Source of the DNA: Cochleicola gelatinilyticus
GTDB lineage: Bacteria; Bacteroidota; Bacteroidia; Flavobacteriales; Flavobacteriaceae
DNA length: 64,000 bases
Assembly (NCBI RefSeq): GCF_001637325.1
Contig: NZ_LRXL01000053.1
Coordinates: 1 to 64,000, forward strand
Direction of reading: 5' to 3'
Every line of letters starts with the position of its first letter. Positions within the stretch are counted from its first letter, which is position 1. Of this stretch, positions 26,029 through 34,429 are shown in pieces. The notes under the pieces were generated by a model that searched no databases, had not been told where the DNA came from, and saw nothing but the letters and a program-made list of their open reading frames with translations. A program made the translations under genes and the position numbers.

Positions 26029-27522
26029 GTGGACGAAACCAAAAACGAGGTACATACAACCAAATTGAAGGAAGAAAATGTTGCTTCTGCTAGTTGGACT
26101 ATGTGCCCAGAATGTAAAGGACGCGGAAAAAAAAGACGGAGACTTCGGAAGAAGGTCCGACTTCGTTACCAAAGGGCACTCGATTATTTTGAAAAAACTC
26201 AATCTGAAGGAATAGCTCCAGTACGCCCTCAAGGAGATTTATATCTCTGTACAAATTGTTCTGGATCGGGGTTACTTTCTTCTAATAGCCATCCCACAGC
26301 AGATAAAGAGAATTACCCGCACGTCGCTATAATTGGTGGCGGTATAGGTGGTACTGCACTCGCGGTTGCTTGTTTACACCGCGGAATTCCTTTTACACTT
26401 TATGAGCGTGATAGTAACTTCGATACTCGTTCGCAAGGGTATGCACTCACCTTGCAACAAGCTAGTAAAGCAGTTGAAGGACTGGGAATCTTCGATTTAA
26501 AAGAAGGGGTGATTTCAACCCGGCATGTAGTACATAACCCAGAAGGAACGGTAGTGGGTGAATGGGGCATGCGGAAATGGATGGAATCGGATCCTAAAAA
26601 ATCTCCGAGACGCACCAATATACATATCGCTCGGCAGTCGTTGCGATTGGAATTATTAAAGCAACTCGACGGCAATGAAGCTATAAAGTGGGGACATCAA
26701 TTCTTGGATTTTAAGAAAACTAAGAACGGAAGTGTAGACCTGCGTTTTCAAGTGGATGGGAAGATACTACATTCTAACGCAGATCTTGTCGTTGGAGCTG
26801 ATGGTATTCGTAGTGGGGTGCGGCAGTTGGTACTCGGTGAAAATCACACTCCATTACGCTATTTAGATTGTATAGTCATCTTAGGTATTTGTAGGTTAGA
26901 GCATCTTACTCCTATTTCTAGTACATTGTTAGACTCCGCCACAGTATTTCAGACAGCCAATGGAAATGAAAGAATTTACATGATGCCGTATGATTTAGAT
27001 TCGGTAATGTGGCAACTTAGCTTTCCGCTGCCTGAAGCACAAGCAAAGGCATTAAGTGCTAAGGGAGCTCAAGCGCTAAAGGAAGAAGCATGCCGTAGAA
27101 CGCAATGGCACGATCCCATACCTCAAATACTTGCGAAAACGCCTCATGCTCAAATTACGGGCTATCCTGTGTACGACCGAGACATATTAAAAAAGGAAAT
27201 GCTTAAAGAAGCCGGACCAGTCACACTAATTGGAGATGCGGCACACCCGATGAGTCCATTTAAAGGACAGGGAGCCAATCAAGCATTGTTAGATGCACTC
27301 GCACTAGCTCGGGAAATCTCAAACGGATGTGGCCCTTTATCTAATTGGAAATCAGTTGGAATTCGAAATCGCGTCTTAACAGATTTTGAAGAAAGTATGA
27401 TTGCGCGCAGTACTTCGAAAGTAGAAGATTCTGCTGCGGCTGCACAATTCTTACATTCTGAAACAGTGCTTTATAAAGGCGATGAACCGAGAGGACGTTG
27501 TCTAAAAAGAAACAAACAGTAA
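26029..27522 (+). CDS. FAD-dependent monooxygenase with N-terminal DnaJ-type zinc finger
   Basis: 497 residues. The first 85 hold two CxxCxGxG motifs, 'CPECKGRG' (C26, C29) and 'CTNCSGSG' (C74, C77), separated by a very basic stretch: half of a DnaJ cysteine-rich zinc module. The rest is a flavoprotein hydroxylase: FAD-binding 'VAIIGGGIGGTALAVAC' (from about 97), 'VVGADGIRSGVRQLV', and 'TLIGDAAHPMSPFKGQGANQ' binding the FAD ribityl. General similarity to the TetX/PHBH group; substrate unknown. The start is GTG at 26029; the next Met is residue 25, immediately before the first Cys. The fusion is unusual. Confidence 0.85.
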   Translation: MDETKNEVHTTKLKEENVASASWTMCPECKGRGKKRRRLRKKVRLRYQRALDYFEKTQSEGIAPVRPQGDLYLCTNCSGSGLLSSNSHPTADKENYPHVAIIGGGIGGTALAVACLHRGIPFTLYERDSNFDTRSQGYALTLQQASKAVEGLGIFDLKEGVISTRHVVHNPEGTVVGEWGMRKWMESDPKKSPRRTNIHIARQSLRLELLKQLDGNEAIKWGHQFLDFKKTKNGSVDLRFQVDGKILHSNADLVVGADGIRSGVRQLVLGENHTPLRYLDCIVILGICRLEHLTPISSTLLDSATVFQTANGNERIYMMPYDLDSVMWQLSFPLPEAQAKALSAKGAQALKEEACRRTQWHDPIPQILAKTPHAQITGYPVYDRDILKKEMLKEAGPVTLIGDAAHPMSPFKGQGANQALLDALALAREISNGCGPLSNWKSVGIRNRVLTDFEESMIARSTSKVEDSAAAAQFLHSETVLYKGDEPRGRCLKRNKQ

Positions 27523-27611
27523 GTTGTTATTTGCCACATATACGCTTACATTTACTACGGAAAGAAAATTACGAGAATTCATATATAGCGTATCACCTTA
27601 AAATAAAACTC

Positions 27612-28082
27612 ATGAAAAAATCATTTGGTGTCTACATCTTGCTCATTCTTCTAATGTGTGCTTGCAATGAAAAGGCTTCAGAAAAGCGCGTTAACACACT
27701 AGAAACTACTTCCGAAGCAACACCTCTTAAAAATTCAGAAACACCAACAGGAAAGGTAAATGCTACCCAGATTCAGAAACAATTACAAGGGGTGTGGAAA
27801 GAAGCTGAATATCCGTTTCGCAAAGTTGAATTTAAAGATTGGATGGTGAAACTTACAGAAGAAGGTGTGAGTGGAAGTTCGACGTTCGAAACATACGCCC
27901 TTGCAGGATCCTGTCGCTTCGCCAATACGAATATTAAAGATGTAACTCCAACGACACTCTTATTAACACTTACTGAAAGTGAACGCTGTGAGAAAATGAA
28001 TTTAACCGATACAACCCTTACCCTTAGTGGCTTTAATACAAGTTCTAATGCAAATTATGAGATTGTATATTTAAAACAATAG
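27612..28082 (+). CDS. Small predicted lipoprotein, function unknown
   Basis: 156 residues from the ATG at 27612; a longer frame from 27498 overlaps the previous gene and has no signal-peptide sense. The signal peptide 'GVYILLILLMCAC' ends at a lipobox, followed by a Thr/Glu-rich linker and a compact C-terminal region with two Cys ('AGSCRFANTN', 'ESERCEKMN') that could form a disulphide. No family recognised. Ninety bases after the monooxygenase gene. Confidence 0.7.
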   Translation: MKKSFGVYILLILLMCACNEKASEKRVNTLETTSEATPLKNSETPTGKVNATQIQKQLQGVWKEAEYPFRKVEFKDWMVKLTEEGVSGSSTFETYALAGSCRFANTNIKDVTPTTLLLTLTESERCEKMNLTDTTLTLSGFNTSSNANYEIVYLKQ

Positions 28083-28256
28083 GTTATTTAGTTTTAGGAA
28101 GTGGAACGACTTGTTATAAATCGATACTAAATGAAGCATAAAGTTTCTTACAGCATACTATTTTTTCCTACAATTGCGCTAACCTTAGCATAGAAGTTTG
28201 TACATTTCGGCCTTATAAGCTCATTAGATCTCAATGAGTAGTGCAATCGCAGTAAC

Positions 28257-29168
28257 ATGAATGTTAAGACCCAGTTCAGTATAAAAGATCTTGAAAATCT
28301 TAGTGGTGTAAAAGCTCACACCATACGTATTTGGGAAAAAAGATACAATCTTTTAGAACCCGATCGATCTCAAACAAATATTCGAAGTTACAATCTGGAG
28401 AATTTAAAATACCTCCTTAATATTGCATTTCTTTACAATTCTGGATTTAAAATTTCGAAACTTGCGAATCTCGACACAGAAGAACTTACCTCTCTTATAA
28501 AAGAACATATTGGTGAGAACAAAGAAGCTTATTATTTAAAAAAGTTTAAAATGTCGATGTTCGAATTCGACAATCATTTGTTTAATAAAACCTATCAAGA
28601 ACTAGCTGCGAAAAAAACGTTTAAGGAAATTTTCACCACTATTTTTATTCCTCTACTTACCGAAATTGGTTTATTATGGCAAACAGGAACGATCGATCCG
28701 ATACATGAAAGTTTTATTTCTGAATCTATAAAACAAAAAATTATATTAAATACCGAATACGAACAACAAAAAATTACACCATCTAAAGACCTAACATTTG
28801 CCCTATTTCTCCCTTATGAAGAAGTACATGATATTAGCCTTTTATATGCCAATTACGAACTTACTAAAGCGGGTATAAAAACTATCTATCTTGGGGCTAA
28901 TATACCAATGGACAACCTTCATTATTTACTAAAACACAAACACGAAATTATCTTTCTCACCTATCTAACAGTGCAACCTGAAAACCAGAGCACCAAAGAT
29001 TTTGTTTTTCAATTTACCGAAACAATTTGTGCAGAAAGAATGTGTGAGCTTTGGGTCATGGGACCCAAAACACGCAATTTTAAGGCCTTTAAAAGCCCAA
29101 ATAATATTCACTTTATCGACTCTATTGAAGGTTTTATTTCCCGAATAGAAATGATAAAGAATTCATAA
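28257..29168 (+). CDS. MerR-family regulator with CarH-like B12-binding domain
   Basis: 303 residues: N-terminal MerR helix-turn-helix ('SIKDLENLSGVKAHTIRIWE', 'KRYNLLEPDRSQTNIRSY') and a C-terminal cobalamin-binding region like CarH/LitR photoreceptors that repress carotenoid genes in the dark. The helical-bundle motif Wx9EH appears as W-x9-E-S ('LLWQTGTIDPIHESF'), so the His that coordinates cobalt after light exposure in CarH is Ser. The Rossmann motif E-x-H is present ('PYEEVHDISLL'), giving the lower axial His, but the usual Gly is Ser. It lies 54 bases upstream of crtI and probably controls it. Confidence 0.88.
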   Translation: MNVKTQFSIKDLENLSGVKAHTIRIWEKRYNLLEPDRSQTNIRSYNLENLKYLLNIAFLYNSGFKISKLANLDTEELTSLIKEHIGENKEAYYLKKFKMSMFEFDNHLFNKTYQELAAKKTFKEIFTTIFIPLLTEIGLLWQTGTIDPIHESFISESIKQKIILNTEYEQQKITPSKDLTFALFLPYEEVHDISLLYANYELTKAGIKTIYLGANIPMDNLHYLLKHKHEIIFLTYLTVQPENQSTKDFVFQFTETICAERMCELWVMGPKTRNFKAFKSPNNIHFIDSIEGFISRIEMIKNS

Positions 29169-29189
29169 TTTTTTTTGCACACCACTAAA

Positions 29190-29221
29190 TTGTTTAAATA
29201 ATTATTAGATTTGTTAAACAA
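29190..29221 (+). promoter_or_regulatory. crtI promoter -7 box inside an inverted repeat (candidate MerR operator)
   Basis: A perfect TAGATTTG (29206-29213) is flanked by TTGTTTAA (29190-29197) and TTAAACAA (29214-29221), an exact 8-bp inverted repeat. The -33 element is not well spaced (TTG candidates 13 or 28 bp away), which suits a MerR-activated or repressed promoter. The crtI ATG follows one base after the repeat. Confidence 0.5.
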
Positions 29222-29222
29222 A

Positions 29223-30686
29223 ATGAAAAAAACTATAGCGATTATTGGTTCCGGTTTTTCCTCACTGGCAGCAGCGAGTTATTTGGCGCAATCGGGTCAC
29301 GATGTTACTATTTACGAAAAAAATGCTACCATTGGTGGACGTGCAAGACAATTAAAGCGGGAGGGTTTTACATTCGATATTGGTCCGACGTGGTATTGGA
29401 TGCCCGATGTATTTGAGCGATTTTTTAATGACTTCGGAAAAAAGCCTTCCGATTATTATGAGCTAATTAAATTAAATCCTGCGTATAGTGTTTACTTCGG
29501 AAAAGGGGATGTAATTACTATTGAAGATACTCTAGAAAAAATTAAAGCTGCTTTTGAAGCTGAAGAATCAGGAAGTTCTGTAAAGCTTCAGAAATTTATG
29601 GATGCTGCATTAGATAATTACAATATTGCCATTAAAGATTTAGTCTACCGTCCAGGAGTTTCTCCATTAGAATTAGTTACCCCAGTTACTATGAAAAAAA
29701 TTGGGCAGTTTTTTAGTACTATTAGTAAAGAGGTACGCAAAGAGTTTAACAACCCAAAGCTAATTTCCATATTAGAATTTCCAGTTTTGTTTCTCGGTGC
29801 CAAACCCTCCGATACTCCTGCATTTTATAGTTTTATGAATTATGCCGATTTCGGACTAGGAACTTTTCACCCTAAGAACGGAATGTTTAGTGTGATTGAT
29901 GGTATGAGAGCATTGGCAGAAGAGTTAGGTGTCGCAATTACAACCAACCAGAACGTTGAAAAGATTATTGTTGCAAATTCTAAAACTACCGGGTTACAAA
30001 TTAATGGTAAAATCATAGAAAGTGACATTGTACTTAGCGGTGCAGACTACCATCATACCGAAACATTATTAGATGCACCCCATAGACAGTATTCTGAAAC
30101 GTATTGGGAAAAGAAAACTTTTGCTCCTTCTTCCCTATTATTCTATGTAGGTTTCGATAAAAAAATTGCAAACGTGGAACATCATACCTTGTTTTTTGAT
30201 GTAGACTTTCAGAAGCATGCCAAGGAAATTTACGATGATCCAAAATGGCCTGAAGACCCTTTATTTTACGCAAGTTTCCCATCTAAGACAGATGCGAATG
30301 CTGCACCTTTAGGTAAAGAAGCTGGAATATTTCTTATTCCATTGGCACCGGGTTTAAAAGATACCCCCGAATTAAGAGCAGCCTACTTTGAGAAAATTAT
30401 GCTTCGTTTTGAGAAATTAACCAACCAAGAAGTTAAAAATTACGTTATATTTAAAGAGTCTTTTTGTATTCAAGATTTCATAAACGATTATAATTCGTAT
30501 AAAGGAAATGCTTACGGACTAGCAAATACGCTACTACAAACCGCATTTTTACGACCCAAATTGAAAAGCAAAAAAGTAAAGAATCTATTTTTTACAGGAC
30601 AATTAACTGTGCCCGGTCCTGGGGTTCCTCCTTCACTTATCTCAGGAAAGTTGGTGGCGGGTTTAATTGAAAAAGAAAACAAGTAA
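29223..30686 (+). CDS. crtI: Phytoene desaturase
   Basis: Desaturates phytoene to lycopene, using FAD, at the membrane. 487 residues from the ATG at 29223; an upstream TTG (29211) lies inside the promoter box and is rejected. N-terminal dinucleotide-binding 'IAIIGSGFSSLAAASYLAQS', then 'ATIGGRARQLKREGFTFDIG', and the C-terminal CrtI signature 'FFTGQLTVPGPGVPPSLISG'. It is the first structural gene of a crtI-crtB-crtZ-cyclase cluster; crtB starts 2 bases after the stop. Confidence 0.95.
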   Translation: MKKTIAIIGSGFSSLAAASYLAQSGHDVTIYEKNATIGGRARQLKREGFTFDIGPTWYWMPDVFERFFNDFGKKPSDYYELIKLNPAYSVYFGKGDVITIEDTLEKIKAAFEAEESGSSVKLQKFMDAALDNYNIAIKDLVYRPGVSPLELVTPVTMKKIGQFFSTISKEVRKEFNNPKLISILEFPVLFLGAKPSDTPAFYSFMNYADFGLGTFHPKNGMFSVIDGMRALAEELGVAITTNQNVEKIIVANSKTTGLQINGKIIESDIVLSGADYHHTETLLDAPHRQYSETYWEKKTFAPSSLLFYVGFDKKIANVEHHTLFFDVDFQKHAKEIYDDPKWPEDPLFYASFPSKTDANAAPLGKEAGIFLIPLAPGLKDTPELRAAYFEKIMLRFEKLTNQEVKNYVIFKESFCIQDFINDYNSYKGNAYGLANTLLQTAFLRPKLKSKKVKNLFFTGQLTVPGPGVPPSLISGKLVAGLIEKENK

Positions 30687-30688
30687 TT

Positions 30689-31531
30689 TTGAAAGAAATT
30701 TTCGACACCGTATCGCAACAATGTAGTAAGCAAGTAACAAATGCTTACAGTACCTCTTTTTCCTTAGCTACAAAAATGTTAGCACCTACCATACGTCAAG
30801 ACATTTACAATGTATATGGTTTTGTTCGCTTCGCAGATGAAATCGTAGATTCTTTCCATGAATATGAACGAGAGACGCTTTTTAACAGGTTCGAAACCGA
30901 CTTAGAAAACGCATTGCAAGATAAAATTAGTTTGAATCCTATTCTTAATTCTTTTCAACATACCGTGCATAAATACGGAATCGAAAGGCATTTAATAGAT
31001 TCATTCATGAAAAGTATGCGGATGGATCTGTCGAAGATCGAATACACCACAGAACAAGAATACGAATCGTACATTTATGGCTCTGCCGATGTAGTGGGTC
31101 TCATGTGTCTAAAGGTTTTCGTAAAAGGAGATCAAGTAAAATACGATCAATTAAAAGAATCGGCGATGCATTTAGGATCCGCGTTTCAAAAAGTGAATTT
31201 TCTTCGAGATTTAAAAGCAGATTATGAAGGGTTGAGTCGTACGTATTTTCCAAATACCAATCTCGAAGCATTAGATGAGATTTCAAAAAACCGAATTATT
31301 CAAGATATAGAGGAGAACTTTAAAAAAGGTTATCAAGGTATTTTACAATTACCTCCTGAAGCAAAATTTGGTGTATTTATTGCATATCGTTATTACAGAA
31401 AATTATTATATAAATTGCACAAAACACCTGCAATGGATATTAAAAATACGCGCATTAGGGTTCCCAATTATCAGAAATTTGGCATTCTCACCCGAAGCTA
31501 TGTAAAGTATCAATTAAAATTGGTGCGCTAA
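30689..31531 (+). CDS. crtB: Phytoene synthase
   Basis: Condenses two geranylgeranyl diphosphates to phytoene. 280 residues starting at TTG (30689); there is no better start, since the first ATG is about 29 codons in and would remove the conserved 'YSTSFSLATKML'. The two Asp-rich sites are 'RFADEIVDS' and 'FLRDLKADYEGLSRTYFP'. Two bases separate it from crtI, so the pair is cotranscribed and coupled. No geranylgeranyl diphosphate synthase gene is in the cluster. Confidence 0.94.
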   Translation: MKEIFDTVSQQCSKQVTNAYSTSFSLATKMLAPTIRQDIYNVYGFVRFADEIVDSFHEYERETLFNRFETDLENALQDKISLNPILNSFQHTVHKYGIERHLIDSFMKSMRMDLSKIEYTTEQEYESYIYGSADVVGLMCLKVFVKGDQVKYDQLKESAMHLGSAFQKVNFLRDLKADYEGLSRTYFPNTNLEALDEISKNRIIQDIEENFKKGYQGILQLPPEAKFGVFIAYRYYRKLLYKLHKTPAMDIKNTRIRVPNYQKFGILTRSYVKYQLKLVR

Positions 31532-31614
31532 TTTTGAAGCATGTATCTTCCGAAGAAATAAACAATTCTTAAAATGGGTCACAGGACCTAATTAATATAA
31601 AATTACTGATTAAA

Positions 31615-32064
31615 ATGAATGTTCTTTATTGGATCTTAATTTTCTTACTTACTTTTTGTATCATGGAATTTATGGCGTGGTTTACACATAAATATGTGAT
31701 GCATGGTTTTCTTTGGAAATTACACAAAGACCATCATCACAAGGACCACGGAAGCTGGTGGGAGCGAAACGACTTTTTCTTTATCTTTTATGCTGCAGTA
31801 AGTATTGGTTGTTTTATAGGCTGGCAATATTATGGGTTTTGGGCAGGATTACCCATAGGACTCGGAATTTTCGCCTATGGAGTTGCCTACTTTTTGGTTC
31901 ATGATATTTTTATACATCAGCGCTTCAAACTTTTTAGAAATGCCAACAATTGGTATTCACGAGGTATAAGAAGAGCCCATAAAATGCATCATAAACATCT
32001 GGGTAAGGAAAAAGGCGAATGTTTTGGTATGCTATTTCCTCCTTTAAAATATTTCAAAAAATAA
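31615..32064 (+). CDS. crtZ: Beta-carotene 3-hydroxylase (fatty acid hydroxylase superfamily)
   Basis: Adds 3- and 3'-hydroxyls to beta-carotene, producing zeaxanthin. 149 residues, with membrane helices and the di-iron His clusters 'HKYVMH', 'HKDHHHKDHGSWW', 'HDIFIHQRF' and 'RRAHKMHHKH'. Lies 83 bases after crtB and two bases before the cyclase gene. Confidence 0.92.
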   Translation: MNVLYWILIFLLTFCIMEFMAWFTHKYVMHGFLWKLHKDHHHKDHGSWWERNDFFFIFYAAVSIGCFIGWQYYGFWAGLPIGLGIFAYGVAYFLVHDIFIHQRFKLFRNANNWYSRGIRRAHKMHHKHLGKEKGECFGMLFPPLKYFKK

Positions 32065-32066
32065 CT

Positions 32067-32762
32067 ATGGAGCACCTATACCTCTGGTTAAATATAGCTT
32101 CCTTTAGCATTCCTTTTTTATTCAGTTTTCATCCAAAATTACAGTTTTACAAAAAATGGCGTTCGCTATTTCCTGCTATCGCAATTATGATGGCTTTTTT
32201 TATTCCTTGGGATGCGGTATTTACAAACCATGGCATTTGGGGATTTAATGATGCTTACATCACTGGATATAAAATCTTAAATCTTCCTATTGAGGAATGG
32301 CTGTTTTTTATTTGCATTCCTTATGCCTGCATTTTTACACATTATTCGTTACAGCATTTTTTTCCGAAGCTGCCTTTTAAAATACGAACGACCGAAATTA
32401 TATATGTTGGGCTTATCTCAATTCTTATTGTTTTACTCTGGTACATGTACGATCGTTGGTATCCCTTGGTTAATTTTTTATATGTAATTCTATTACTTGG
32501 ATTAGTTTATAATTTTAAACGACACCAATTAGCCGAATTTCTTCCTACTTTTCTAATTATACTCATCCCTTTTTTTATTGTAAACGGCATTCTTACGGGA
32601 ACTGGAATTGAAGATCAAGTGGTTTGGTATAATGATGCAGAAAATATGAATATTCGCATGGGCACCATACCTGTAGAGGATAGTATTTATGCTTTAGGAA
32701 TGCTTCTTACAGTTTATGTTCTTACCGAATGGTTTGAATCTCGTTACATCCGAAACAGTTAA
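32067..32762 (+). CDS. crtY: Lycopene cyclase, CrtYcd (two-domain membrane) type
   Basis: Converts lycopene to beta-carotene. 231 residues from the ATG at 32067 ('MEHLYLWLNIASFSIPFLFS'), two bases after the crtZ stop; the longer frame from 32019 is inside crtZ. It is a very hydrophobic protein with two similar halves, each resembling a CrtYc/CrtYd subunit: 'FIPWDAVFTNHGIWGFN' in the first and 'NGILTGTGIEDQVVWYND' with 'IPVEDSIYALGMLLTVYVL' in the second. The fused form is usual in Bacteroidetes. Last gene of the cluster. Confidence 0.88.
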   Translation: MEHLYLWLNIASFSIPFLFSFHPKLQFYKKWRSLFPAIAIMMAFFIPWDAVFTNHGIWGFNDAYITGYKILNLPIEEWLFFICIPYACIFTHYSLQHFFPKLPFKIRTTEIIYVGLISILIVLLWYMYDRWYPLVNFLYVILLLGLVYNFKRHQLAEFLPTFLIILIPFFIVNGILTGTGIEDQVVWYNDAENMNIRMGTIPVEDSIYALGMLLTVYVLTEWFESRYIRNS

Positions 32763-32763
32763 G

Positions 32764-33330
32764 TTATTCTGAAAGTAAACGGTCTAATAACGTATTAGTT
32801 TTTTCTGAATTCCAATCGGCAGCACCCGTTTTATTTATTACAATCTCTTTCTCTTTTGAAAGCACATAGGTTGTTGGCAAAGAATTGGTTCGAATCGCTT
32901 CGGGTGCCTGAGTTTGCTGGAGATAAACTGGAAAAGTATAGGCTTGCTTTTCCATGAATTTTGTTACGACTGAAGCTTCCTCATTTGTGATAAAATAAAA
33001 ATCCACTCGATCACCATACGAATTATAAAGTTTTTGAAGAGATGGCATTTCTGCTAAACATGGTGGACACCACGTTGCCCAAAAATTTATTAGAACCACT
33101 TTTCCTTCAGAAGTCGCAAGATTCTTTGCGTTCGTATGAAGTCCTGCTAGTTTCCAATTATAATCCTTTAATAAAATTCTTTCTTTCGTAGCAATTTCTG
33201 AAGGACTAAAGGAGATTAACCGTTGCATAAATACACGTATGGGCGTTCCTGTTTGTGGAATAAATAACAACGCTAAAATTGCTAAAAAAAATAAATTCCC
33301 TTTATGCTTTTTTAAAAATGATATCATCAA
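32764..33330 (-). CDS. TlpA/ResA-like thioredoxin-fold protein
   Basis: 188 residues: an N-terminal membrane anchor ('GNLFFLAILALLFI') and a periplasmic thioredoxin domain with the redox motif WCPPC in 'INFWATWCPPCLAEMPSL' and the cis-Pro region 'TNSLPTTYVL'. Expected to reduce disulphides for cytochrome maturation or other envelope proteins. It is convergent with the carotenoid cyclase gene, two bases apart, and not part of that cluster. Confidence 0.92.
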   Translation of the reverse strand: MMISFLKKHKGNLFFLAILALLFIPQTGTPIRVFMQRLISFSPSEIATKERILLKDYNWKLAGLHTNAKNLATSEGKVVLINFWATWCPPCLAEMPSLQKLYNSYGDRVDFYFITNEEASVVTKFMEKQAYTFPVYLQQTQAPEAIRTNSLPTTYVLSKEKEIVINKTGAADWNSEKTNTLLDRLLSE

Positions 33331-33384
33331 AATTTAAAATATGTGAAATACAAAAATAGACATCGTTAATGTAAACGAATATTG

Positions 33385-33477
33385 TTAACGAATAAATACA
33401 CTAAAAAATAAGGCGACAAACCCAAAATAGAGAAATCTACTCTTAAATCTTGAAGGTATAGATCCAATATTTTTCAT
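33385..33477 (-). CDS. Candidate 30-residue membrane peptide
   Basis: A minus-strand ATG frame encodes a basic N-terminus (MKNIGSIPSRFKSRF) followed by one hydrophobic segment (LYFGFVALFFSVFI) ending in Arg. That order, positive inside then one helix, is typical of real small membrane proteins. A promoter match (TTG, 21 bp, TATACTTTG) lies at the right distance upstream. No family recognised; transcription and conservation are unproven. It accounts for part of the 365-base gap between the thioredoxin-like gene and the C1q-like gene. Confidence 0.35.
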   Translation of the reverse strand: MKNIGSIPSRFKSRFLYFGFVALFFSVFIR

Positions 33478-33518
33478 GATTTAGTATAAATAACTAAAAA
33501 TTAGCCTCATAGTTACGA

Positions 33519-33551
33519 CAAAGTATATCGTTGTGAATGTAGTAATAGCAA
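33519..33551 (-). promoter_or_regulatory. Minus-strand promoter match upstream of the 30-residue ORF
   Basis: On the minus strand TTG (33549-33551), a 21-bp spacer and TATACTTTG (33519-33527), one base longer than the standard TAnnTTTG box. It could drive the small ORF and possibly the thioredoxin-like gene beyond. Confidence 0.35.
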
Positions 33552-33632
33552 CAATAATAAGAATTAGCAAAAAATTCTAATTTCGTTAATTTTAACATTC
33601 AATAAAATTTTTAATGCTTTTTATCGATATTA

Positions 33633-33663
33633 TTTGCATTTAATCGAAATTTATATATATTTG
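33633..33663 (+). promoter_or_regulatory. Promoter of the C1q-like gene
   Basis: TTTG (33633-33636), a 19-bp spacer and TATATTTG (33656-33663): a full match to the Bacteroidetes pattern, 32 bases before the ATG. Confidence 0.65.
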
Positions 33664-33695
33664 TAATAGCTCCCCAGCAAACTAAATCATTCGTT

Positions 33696-34355
33696 ATGAA
33701 AATATATAGCATAATCTTACTATTATGGGGGGCGACATTAACTGCCCAAGTTGGTATTGGAACGACTAACCCTACAGCTACTCTCGATGTAGACGGAAAT
33801 TTGCGTTTACGAGGTACAAATGAAGAAACCGACCTTGAAATTATACAAGACTCTATCCTTGTAATTTCTAGAAATGGAACAGTAAATAGAGTTTCTTCTA
33901 AAAATATAATTGAAAGTCACCTTAAATCTATTGTAAAAGGAAATATGGTTAATAACGGAACTATAAGTCTTTCCCTTTTAAGTGGTAAAAAAGAAATTGT
34001 TTTCGATCAAGAAGAAATAGATCTTCACAATGAATACGATACTTCTACAGGTATTTTCACAGCCAAACAAGATGGTATTTATAGAGTGTCTGTTAATTTA
34101 TATGCTGGAGGGATTAGTGTTTCTTCAAACTTTGGGGTAGGTATTTACAAAAATGGCGCCCTAGTTGCAAAAAATTCTTTTGCTAATATTGGTGTCGCCT
34201 TTGTCAATGTAACTCCTCCCGCTCGGGCTGTAAGCACCATTGTTCAGCTTAATACTAATGAGACACTTTCATTTAAAGTCTTAGCTAGCCTTTTAAGTGT
34301 GGGAATATCTGGAGACAATACAGAAACCTTTTTTACAATAGAACAAATAAGATAA
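33696..34355 (+). CDS. Secreted protein with C1q/TNF-like C-terminal domain
   Basis: 219 residues. A signal peptide (MKIYSIILLLWGATLTAQ) is followed by the Bacteroidetes surface-protein motif 'VGIGTTNPTATLDVDGNLRL'. The C-terminal 130 residues ('KKEIVFDQEEIDLHNEYDT', 'GIFTAKQDGIYRVSVNLYAG', 'GVGIYKNGALVAKN') match the jelly-roll C1q-like fold, which normally trimerises. Probably an extracellular or surface-exposed protein; ligand unknown. Expressed alone from a strong promoter match and closed by a strong terminator. Confidence 0.8.
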   Translation: MKIYSIILLLWGATLTAQVGIGTTNPTATLDVDGNLRLRGTNEETDLEIIQDSILVISRNGTVNRVSSKNIIESHLKSIVKGNMVNNGTISLSLLSGKKEIVFDQEEIDLHNEYDTSTGIFTAKQDGIYRVSVNLYAGGISVSSNFGVGIYKNGALVAKNSFANIGVAFVNVTPPARAVSTIVQLNTNETLSFKVLASLLSVGISGDNTETFFTIEQIR

Positions 34356-34378
34356 CGCATCCCCACAATTAAGTGCAT

Positions 34379-34411
34379 AAAAAAACCCTTACCAAGATGT
34401 AAGGGTTTTTT
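34379..34411. terminator. Bidirectional terminator between the C1q-like gene and aconitase
   Basis: Stem AAAAACCCTTAC (34381-34392) / GTAAGGGTTTTT (34399-34410) with a 6-base loop, A run on the left and T run on the right, serving both convergent genes. Confidence 0.9.
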
Positions 34412-34429
34412 GTTTATAGTTACAAGATA

